Shown here piece after piece: positions 13,380 through 18,883 of a DNA stretch of 18,883 nt. Source of the stretch: Candidatus Desantisbacteria bacterium CG1_02_49_89 (GTDB lineage: Bacteria; Desantisbacteria; UBA1551); NCBI GenBank assembly GCA_001871075.1, contig MNUP01000150.1, forward strand, positions 1 to 18,883, given 5' to 3'. Under the pieces are notes generated by a model. It saw only the letters and a list, made by a program, of their open reading frames with translations, was not told the DNA's origin and ran no database searches. Position numbers and translations under genes: made by a program. Numbering within the stretch: the first letter of the stretch is position 1; every line of letters begins with the position of its first letter.

Positions 13380-14609
13380 ATGAATAAAGAATTTCTGGAA
13401 GTGCTCAACCAGATTGAGAAGGAAAAAAGAATACCCAAGGAAAGGCTGCTTGCGAACCTTAAGGAAGCCATAACGTCGGCATACAAAAAAAGTTTCGGTT
13501 CGTCCCACAATGCCGAGGTGGACATAGACAGCGAAACCGGAAAGATAAAGATAACGTCCAACCAGGCCGTTGTGGAAGGCCCGTCAAAGCCCGGCTTGGA
13601 AATAACGCTTGCGGACGCGCGCAAAATAAAGCCCGGAGTGAAAGCCGGGGACAAGATAGACGTGGACGTTCCCCTGGAAGACTTCGGCCGCATCGCGACC
13701 CAGGTCGCCAAGCAGGTCATAATGCAGAGGATACGCGAGGAAGAAAGGGTCCTTGTGTACCAGGATTTCAAGCCCAAGGAAAAGAACCTTCTCACGGGCG
13801 AGGTCCGCCACAAGGACGCGCGCAATAACTACCTTCTTGACATCGGCGGGCACGAAGCCATCCTGCCGGTTAACGAGCAGGTGAAGACAGAGCGCCTGAA
13901 TTTACGCGACAGGGTCAAGGTTTTTCTTCTTGAGGTTAAGAGGACGTCAAAGGGACCGGTCATATACGTTTCGCGCACCCACCCGGAGCTGCTTAAAAGG
14001 CTTTTCGAGCTGGAGATCCCGGAAATACACGAAGGCGTTGTGGAGATAAAAGGCATAGTAAGAGAGCCTGGGACAAGGGCGAAAGTCGCGGTGTTCTCGA
14101 ATAATGAGAAGGTTGACCCCCTTGGCGCCTGCGTGGGCATGAAGGGACTGCGCATACAGGCAATTGCCAGGGAAATGGGAGTGGAAAAAATAGACCTTGT
14201 CCGCTGGAACGAAGATATCGGGACCTACATCCTGAATTCCTTAAGCCCGGCGAAGTCGCAGGAAATACACCTGGACAAGGACAACAAGCGCGCAACAATA
14301 CTGCTGGAAGACGAACAGCTGAAACTGGCGATCGGAAAGAAAGGGCAGAACGTAAGGCTTGCCAGCCGGCTGACAGGATGGCAGATAGACCTGAGGAAGC
14401 GGGAGGAGATCGTTTCCAACCTGACGTCCCTTCCCGGGGTGGGAGAGTCAACCGCAGGCGCCCTGATGGAGGCGGGTATAAGGAGGATAGAGGACCTCGC
14501 GAAGGCGACCCCGGAACAATTGACTGAGGTGAAGGGCATAGGCGAAAAGAAGGCGGAAAACCTTATAGACGCGGCAAAAAGGCACGTTCAGATAGCGAAA
14601 AGCAAGTAA
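13380..14609 (+). CDS. nusA: Transcription termination/antitermination factor NusA
   Basis: A 409-residue RNA-polymerase-binding factor controlling pausing, termination and antitermination. The NusA N-domain begins NKEFLEVLNQIEKEKRIPKERLLANLKEAITSAYKK (residues 2-36). The S1 domain covers about 134-200 (LLTGEV..., DRVKVFLLEVKRT). KH1 has GMKGLRIQAIAREM and KH2 has GKKGQNVRLASRLTGW. The C-terminus carries a helix-hairpin-helix domain (LPGVGESTAGALMEAGI... VKGIGEKKAENLIDAA). The length is normal for the short NusA type with one HhH region. AAGGAG at 13368-13373, 6 nt before the ATG, fixes the start. rimP, its usual upstream neighbour, is absent, and a repeat-filled gap takes its place. infB follows after a mobile-like repeat. 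Confidence 0.96.
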   Translation: MNKEFLEVLNQIEKEKRIPKERLLANLKEAITSAYKKSFGSSHNAEVDIDSETGKIKITSNQAVVEGPSKPGLEITLADARKIKPGVKAGDKIDVDVPLEDFGRIATQVAKQVIMQRIREEERVLVYQDFKPKEKNLLTGEVRHKDARNNYLLDIGGHEAILPVNEQVKTERLNLRDRVKVFLLEVKRTSKGPVIYVSRTHPELLKRLFELEIPEIHEGVVEIKGIVREPGTRAKVAVFSNNEKVDPLGACVGMKGLRIQAIAREMGVEKIDLVRWNEDIGTYILNSLSPAKSQEIHLDKDNKRATILLEDEQLKLAIGKKGQNVRLASRLTGWQIDLRKREEIVSNLTSLPGVGESTAGALMEAGIRRIEDLAKATPEQLTEVKGIGEKKAENLIDAAKRHVQIAKSK

Positions 14610-14641
14610 AATATTTTAACCACACGATTTTCACAGAGGGT

Positions 14642-14865
14642 GTCATTGCGATCGTAGAGCCATCTGCCTAGCTCTGGCTCGAAGACCCCCGTGTTAAGTT
14701 CCGGCTGTAGGGTCATAGACTTAGCTCTGACCCGAAAGTCCCTGCGTTGCCCGCCAATATTTGTGGCGGGGCAGGGATCGGAACTACAGGGGGAAGCATT
14801 TTGAGGTGACGAAGCAATCCCGCTTGGATTGCCACGCCCCGTATAAAATCGGGTCTCGCAATGAC
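14642..14865. mobile_element. 224-bp MITE-like element with 10-bp inverted ends
   Basis: GTCATTGCGA (14642-14651) and TCGCAATGAC (14856-14865) are exact inverted repeats bounding a non-coding block. Inside are two related hairpins, 14657-14680 (GAGCCA/TGGCTC) and 14710-14733 (GGGTCA/TGACCC), both with TAGCTC in the loop. There is also a CCCGCC/GGCGGG hairpin near 14750-14770 and GACGAAGCAATC. The element fills most of the 299-nt gap between nusA and infB. A second member begins at 18830. Confidence 0.6.
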
Positions 14866-14908
14866 CGCAAAATATAAAATAAAAATTTATTTGTAAAGGG
14901 GAAATAGC

Positions 14909-16978
14909 ATGGCTGAAAAAAAGAAAAAGGTCTCCGATTTAGCGAAAGAAGCGGGTATTCCCAGCAAGGAATTCCTGCAGATCCTCAAGAAGATGAAGAT
15001 CATTGCGGGCAGCGCGTCCAGCACGATCTCCGAAGAAGAAGCCAGGAAAGCGATGGACCTTCTCAAGAAGGTTGAGGGGCGCCAGGCGAAAAAACCGACG
15101 GCAGAAAAACCTGCCGGGAAGGAAGAAAAGGCATTGCCGAAAAAGGCGGCGAAACCCCGCGCTAAAAAAGCCGCGGGGAAGGCCGCTGCCGTAAAGCCCG
15201 CAGTCGCGGAAAAACCGAAGAAGGCCCAGGAGCCGGTAACCGCTGTAAAGCCGAAAGAACCTACGACGGCGCCGGTCAAGACAAAGGCCAAAGCATCTGC
15301 GGCGGTAAAAACAAAGCCACCGGCAAAAGCGGAAGCACCCGTGCCTGTGAAGGAAGTGCCCCGCGCAAAGGAACCGGAAGCGCCTGTTGCAGCGCCTCCT
15401 CCGCCCAAAAGATCTTTTGTCAAGATCCGCCCGGAAAGGGTTTTAAACCCCATGCCGCGGCCGCCTATAGTCACTGTCATGGGCCATGTTGACCACGGAA
15501 AGACCACGCTTCTGGACGCGATCAGGCAGACGAACGTCGCCGGTAAGGAAGCGGGCCAGATAACCCAGCACATAGGCGCTTACGAGGTGGATATAAAAGC
15601 CGGCAGCAGTTCCGGCAGGGTCGTGTTCCTGGACACCCCGGGCCACGAGGCTTTCACCGCCATGAGGGCAAGGGGAGCGCAGCTTACCGATATAGTCATA
15701 CTGGTTGTTTCCGCGGACGACGGAGTTATGCCGCAGACCACGGAAGCCATAGACCACGCGAGGGCCGCGAACGTGCCGATAATCGTTGCCATAAACAAGA
15801 TCGACAAGGCAAACGCGAATCCCGAGCAGGTGAAGCAGCAGCTTTCAAATTACAACCTGATAGCAGAGGACTGGGGCGGGGATACCTTATGCGTTCCGGT
15901 ATCCGCTATAAAGCGCCAGGGGCTGGACAAGCTGCTGGAAACGATACTGCTCCAGGCTGAAATGCTCGAACTCAAGGCTGACCCCGCTGTGCCTGCCCTG
16001 GCGACCGTGATAGAGGCGAGGCTTGACAGGCACATGGGCCCTGTCGCGACGGTAGTGGTGCGGGAAGGAACTTTAAGGATCGGCGACTATTTCATAATCA
16101 CCCCGGACATCGAGAGCGTTTCCGCCGCCGTTATGCAGAAGGTAAGGGCGCTCGTGAACGACAGGGGCGAAAGGATACAAGAGGCGCCGCCGTCAACGCC
16201 GGTTGAAGTGCTGGGCCTGACCCTGGTCCCCCAGACCGGGGAGATCCTAAGCGTGATTGCGGACAAAAAACTCCTGAAGGAAATGCAGGAAAACGAGCCC
16301 GAGAAACCGGAGGCGCCGCAGGCGAGGAAGTTCACTCTTGAGGATCTGCAGCAGCAGATAAAAGACGGCGAAATGAAGGAGCTGAAGATCGTGCTGAAGA
16401 CGGACGTGCAGGGCTCGCAGGAAGCGATAATAAAAGCGTTCCAGAAGCTCAGTACCGAGGAAGTAAGGCTTAACGTGATGCACAGGGCCGTGGGCGAGAT
16501 AAACGAAGCGGACATAATGCTGGCTTCCGCCTCGGGAGGCATAATCTTCGGTTTTAACGTCGGCATGAGCCTGAACGCGAAAAAAATGGCGGAATACGAG
16601 GGAGTGGACGTCCGGTTGTACCGCATAATCTACGAGATAGTGGACGACATAAAGAAGGCGATGGACGGATTGCTTCCGCAGAAGTTCGAGGAAATCATAA
16701 TCGGCCGCGCGGAGATCCAGCAGGTATTCAAGATCTCGAATGCCGGGATCGCGGGTTCCAGGGTAACGGACGGCAAAATAACCAGGGACGCGAAAGTGAG
16801 GCTCATAAGGGAAGGCAAGGTCGTCTACGACGGGAAGATCACCAGCCTGAGGCGGTTCAAGGACGACGTCAAGGAGTGCGAAAAGGGCTTTGAGTGCGGC
16901 CTGATGCTTGACAAGTTCGACGATTTCAAGGAGCACGACGTTGTCCAGGCCTACGAGATGCAGCCCGTCGCTAAATAG
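14909..16978 (+). CDS. infB: Translation initiation factor IF-2
   Basis: A 689-residue GTPase that places initiator tRNA on the 30S subunit and drives subunit joining. An IF2-N domain (about 1-58) is followed by a low-complexity Lys/Ala/Pro linker (about 60-155). Then comes the G domain: G192-HVDHGKTT (G1), QITQHIGA (G2), D242-TPGHEAF (G3), N296-KID (G4) and VPVSAIK (G5). Domain II ([20 protein letters not shown]), domain III ([12 protein letters not shown]) and the C-terminal tRNA-binding domain ([25 protein letters not shown]) are complete. Domain II has an extra loop of roughly eight residues after GDYFI. AAGGGG precedes the ATG. An AT-rich stretch between the MITE-like block and the start could hold a promoter. 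Confidence 0.97.
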   Translation: MAEKKKKVSDLAKEAGIPSKEFLQILKKMKIIAGSASSTISEEEARKAMDLLKKVEGRQAKKPTAEKPAGKEEKALPKKAAKPRAKKAAGKAAAVKPAVAEKPKKAQEPVTAVKPKEPTTAPVKTKAKASAAVKTKPPAKAEAPVPVKEVPRAKEPEAPVAAPPPPKRSFVKIRPERVLNPMPRPPIVTVMGHVDHGKTTLLDAIRQTNVAGKEAGQITQHIGAYEVDIKAGSSSGRVVFLDTPGHEAFTAMRARGAQLTDIVILVVSADDGVMPQTTEAIDHARAANVPIIVAINKIDKANANPEQVKQQLSNYNLIAEDWGGDTLCVPVSAIKRQGLDKLLETILLQAEMLELKADPAVPALATVIEARLDRHMGPVATVVVREGTLRIGDYFIITPDIESVSAAVMQKVRALVNDRGERIQEAPPSTPVEVLGLTLVPQTGEILSVIADKKLLKEMQENEPEKPEAPQARKFTLEDLQQQIKDGEMKELKIVLKTDVQGSQEAIIKAFQKLSTEEVRLNVMHRAVGEINEADIMLASASGGIIFGFNVGMSLNAKKMAEYEGVDVRLYRIIYEIVDDIKKAMDGLLPQKFEEIIIGRAEIQQVFKISNAGIAGSRVTDGKITRDAKVRLIREGKVVYDGKITSLRRFKDDVKECEKGFECGLMLDKFDDFKEHDVVQAYEMQPVAK

Positions 16979-17000
16979 CGTATCGCAAAATCTTTTTAAC

Positions 17001-17030
17001 CACGGATTCTCACGGATTCCCACGGATTTT
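17001..17030. repeat. CACGGATTNN x3, 10-nt tandem repeat
   Basis: CACGGATTCT, CACGGATTCC and CACGGATTTT. The array is inverted relative to the TCCGTG array at 6027-6056. A CACGAAGA/CACGAAAG pair follows at 17083-17098. Confidence 0.7.
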
Positions 17031-17037
17031 ATGTAAC

Positions 17038-17055
17038 TCAAACCTTCAGGTTTGA
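17038..17055. repeat. 18-nt palindrome with CTTCAG core, copy 3
   Basis: Arms TCAAACCT and AGGTTTGA with a central TC, in the infB-rbfA gap. Confidence 0.65.
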
Positions 17056-17128
17056 TTCCTTGAACTTCGGAACCACGAAGACACGAAAGTATCCCTAACT
17101 TTTAACCTTTAACTTTTTTGGAGGTTCA

Positions 17129-17473
17129 GTGAGCGCCAGGCGCATGGAAAGAATAAATGAATTCATAAAGAGGGAGATATGTTTTCTCCTCCAGAGGGAG
17201 ACAAAGGACCCCAGAATCGGCTTCGTGACCGTGCTGAGCTGCAGCGTCACGCCTGATCTGACCGAGGCGAGGATCTACATCAGCGTCCTGGGAACCAAAA
17301 AACAGAAGGCGGACACGATGGCCGGCCTTGACAGCGCGGCTCCTTTTATGCGGAGCCAGCTGGGAAAGCACATAGCGCTGCGCTACACCCCGAAGGTGAC
17401 ATTTTTCCTTGACGAAACGGAAGAGAAGGCGGCGCGCATAGAGGAATTGCTGGAGAAAATTAAGAATCCCTGA
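17129..17473 (+). CDS. rbfA: 30S ribosome-binding factor RbfA
   Basis: A 114-residue KH-type protein needed for late 16S rRNA maturation and cold adaptation. Family features are RRMERINEFIKREICFLLQRETKDPRIGFVTV, the conserved VTPDLTEARIYISVLG, and the late RSQLGKHIALRYTPKVTFFLDET. The start is GTG at 17129, preceded by GGAGG at 17120-17124. It follows infB as in many bacteria, but truB does not come next. lysA begins 16 nt after its stop, so the two are probably cotranscribed. A 150-nt gap of repeats separates it from infB. Confidence 0.95.
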   Translation: MSARRMERINEFIKREICFLLQRETKDPRIGFVTVLSCSVTPDLTEARIYISVLGTKKQKADTMAGLDSAAPFMRSQLGKHIALRYTPKVTFFLDETEEKAARIEELLEKIKNP

Positions 17474-17489
17474 CAGGAGAGAAATTAAA

Positions 17490-18731
17490 ATGGAAGCTTT
17501 CAGATACATGAACGGAAAATTACGCTGTGAGAACGCCGATATCGGAAAGGCCGCGGCAGCGGTGGGCACGCCTTTCTATATTTACAGCCGCAGGGCGTTC
17601 GCGGACAACTTTCGCAGGCTTGATAAGGCACTTGCCGGGTCCAGGCACATCATATGCTACGCCTGCAAGGCAAATTCGAACCTTTCTGTTTTCCGCCTGT
17701 TCGCAAGGCTTGGTGCCGGCGCTGACATAGTCTCGGGAGGCGAGCTTTACAAGGCGCTTAAGGCGGGCGTGGACCCCGGGAAGATCGTATTTGCCGGAGT
17801 GGGCAAGACGGAAGACGAGATCAGGTTCGCTCTTTCAAGCAGGATCCTGATGTTCAATGTCGAGTCGGTCCCGGAACTGAACCTGATAAATGACATCGCC
17901 GGGAAAATGCGCAGGAAGGCAGCGGTTGCCGTAAGGGTGAATTTCGGTTTTGACCCCCACACGCACGGCTATATAAATACAAGCAGGGGCAGCAAGTTCG
18001 GCATAGACATGTCTATGGCAAGGGGTGTTTTCGCGTATGCGAAGGTCCTGAGGAACATTGACATCGCGGGCCTGCATTCCCATATCGGCTCGCAGATAAC
18101 CCAGACCGGTCCCTTTGTAAGGAACCTTAGAATGGCGCTTTCCCTGGCTGAAAGCCTTAAGGAACTTGGCATACACCTGCGCTTCATCAACCTTGGCGGC
18201 GGGCTCGGAATAGCATACAGGGAGAAGGAATCACCGGTTTCGGTTTCATCAGTCGGGAATATATTCAGGAAGCTTTTAAAGAACAGCCGCAGGTACACGC
18301 TCATACTTGAGCCGGGCAGGTTCCTTTCGGCGAATGCAGGCGCTCTTGTCACGAAGGTTCTTTACGCCAAGGAATCTTTCGGAAAGAAGTTTGTTATTGT
18401 TGACGCGGGAATGACAGATCTGATCCGTCCCTCCCTTTACGGTGCTTATCATCGTATTCTTCCGCTCACCACTGTCCGCTCACCACTGGCCACTGTAGTT
18501 AGTGTAGTCGGGCCTGTATGCGAGACAGGGGATTTCTTCGCTCTTGACAGGAAAATGCCGGTGCCCGGGCAGGGAGATCTGCTTGCGGTCATGGACGCCG
18601 GCGCATACGGCTTTGAGATGTCTTCCAACTACAACTCCCGTCCGCGCCCGGCGCAGGTGCTTGTCAGCGGCAGCAGGTTCTCGGTTATCAGGAAGCGGGA
18701 GACGCGCGCGGACCTGGTGCGCGGCGAGTAA
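17490..18731 (+). CDS. lysA: Diaminopimelate decarboxylase
   Basis: A 413-residue PLP enzyme that converts meso-diaminopimelate to lysine, the last step of that pathway. The PLP lysine is K60 in YACKANSN. H196-S-H198-IGSQI and INLGGGLGI form the cofactor-phosphate region of the fold-type III barrel. EPGRFLSANAG and C344 in VGPVCETGDFF mark the substrate site built at the dimer interface. AYGFEMSSNYNSRPRP is the C-terminal signature. AGGAGA (17475-17480) precedes the ATG. The loop before VVGPVC (LTTVRSPLATVVS) is encoded by short tandem repeats, but overall length is normal. The enzyme implies a diaminopimelate-based lysine route and probably DAP-type peptidoglycan. Confidence 0.95.
   Translation: MEAFRYMNGKLRCENADIGKAAAAVGTPFYIYSRRAFADNFRRLDKALAGSRHIICYACKANSNLSVFRLFARLGAGADIVSGGELYKALKAGVDPGKIVFAGVGKTEDEIRFALSSRILMFNVESVPELNLINDIAGKMRRKAAVAVRVNFGFDPHTHGYINTSRGSKFGIDMSMARGVFAYAKVLRNIDIAGLHSHIGSQITQTGPFVRNLRMALSLAESLKELGIHLRFINLGGGLGIAYREKESPVSVSSVGNIFRKLLKNSRRYTLILEPGRFLSANAGALVTKVLYAKESFGKKFVIVDAGMTDLIRPSLYGAYHRILPLTTVRSPLATVVSVVGPVCETGDFFALDRKMPVPGQGDLLAVMDAGAYGFEMSSNYNSRPRPAQVLVSGSRFSVIRKRETRADLVRGE
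18461..18495. repeat. 14-nt tandem repeat inside lysA
   Basis: TCCGCTCACCACTG occurs twice back to back (18461-18488), followed by GCCACTG. GCCACTG is the reverse complement of the CAGTGGC heptad found in the MBL hydrolase gene. It is translated in frame. Confidence 0.65.
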
Positions 18732-18741
18732 AAAATAGATC

Positions 18742-18795
18742 CTAGATGTTAGATGCTGGGTTAAGGATTTATTTAAATAAAATTCCTACATCTAG
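18742..18795 (+). terminator. Possible AT-rich hairpin after lysA
   Basis: CTAGATG (18742-18748) pairs with CATCTAG (18789-18795). Inside lies the perfect palindrome TTTATTTAAATAAA (18768-18781). It begins about 10 nt after the lysA stop. No clean T-run follows, so it may be a terminator or another intergenic repeat. Confidence 0.3.
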
Positions 18796-18829
18796 TGTGG
18801 TGTCTCTAACAGATCTTTACATTTGGGCT

Positions 18830-18883
18830 GTCATTGCGAGGAGTGTTAACGACGAAGCAATCTCGACCTAAAAATCGAGATTG
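18830..18883. repeat. Second GTCATTGCGA repeat, cut by the window edge
   Basis: It starts with GTCATTGCGA, identical to the left end of the element at 14642, and contains GACGAAGCAATC as that element does. A 9-bp hairpin (CAATCTCGA / TCGAGATTG, 18858-18883) reaches the last base, so the right half lies outside. Confidence 0.65.

Noticed and set aside
14909-15400. Repeat invasion of the infB linker
   Set aside because: The Lys/Ala/Pro-rich linker is normal for IF-2 and its DNA lacks the heptads or hairpins seen elsewhere.
1-18883. tRNA, rRNA or known riboswitch
   Set aside because: I saw no cloverleaf, rRNA signature or riboswitch core on either strand; a covariance-model scan could find what I missed.

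Overview
The window looks like a chromosomal piece of an uncultured, Gram-negative-type bacterium, probably from a poorly studied candidate phylum. The grounds are: a secreted multidomain protein ending in a FlgD-like Ig domain of the NPFSPNGDGIND type; a family 57 glycoside hydrolase; an A-adding-type tRNA nucleotidyltransferase fused to DHH and CBS domains; a translation cluster nusA-infB-rbfA without rimP, ylxR or truB next to it; and gaps filled with short tandem repeats and hairpins. The phylum cannot be fixed by eye (an Omnitrophota-, Firestonebacteria- or Desantisbacteria-like lineage is a guess).

Layout: (1) 3-2567, surface protein, 5' end outside the window, with an AT-rich first part and a GC-richer last kilobase. 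(2) 2568-5816, an AT-rich accessory island: an MNT/HEPN two-gene module, an IS200-like element bounded by identical hairpins, and a large protein joining a RibD-like zinc deaminase to a GHKL ATPase and winged helix. A 70-bp copy of the 3' end of the surface-protein gene lies at both edges of the island (2497-2566 and 5817-5886, one mismatch), and a weaker remnant lies in the middle (about 4029-4055). (3) 6086-13068, GH57 amylase-like enzyme, MBL-fold hydrolase, XerC/D recombinase and the DHH-CBS-nucleotidyltransferase. (4) 13380-18731, nusA, infB, rbfA and lysA. All convincing genes are on the + strand.

The core genes fit growth on storage or environmental alpha-glucans, tRNA 3'-end synthesis, chromosome dimer resolution, transcription elongation, translation initiation, 30S maturation, and lysine/diaminopimelate metabolism. 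The island looks like mobile, possibly defensive cargo.

Two signals deserve attention. The first is the deaminase-GHKL fusion in an island framed by copies of a surface-protein 3' end. The second is a family of 7-bp tandem repeats and hairpins that fills the gaps and also runs in frame through the MBL hydrolase and recombinase genes, and probably through lysA.
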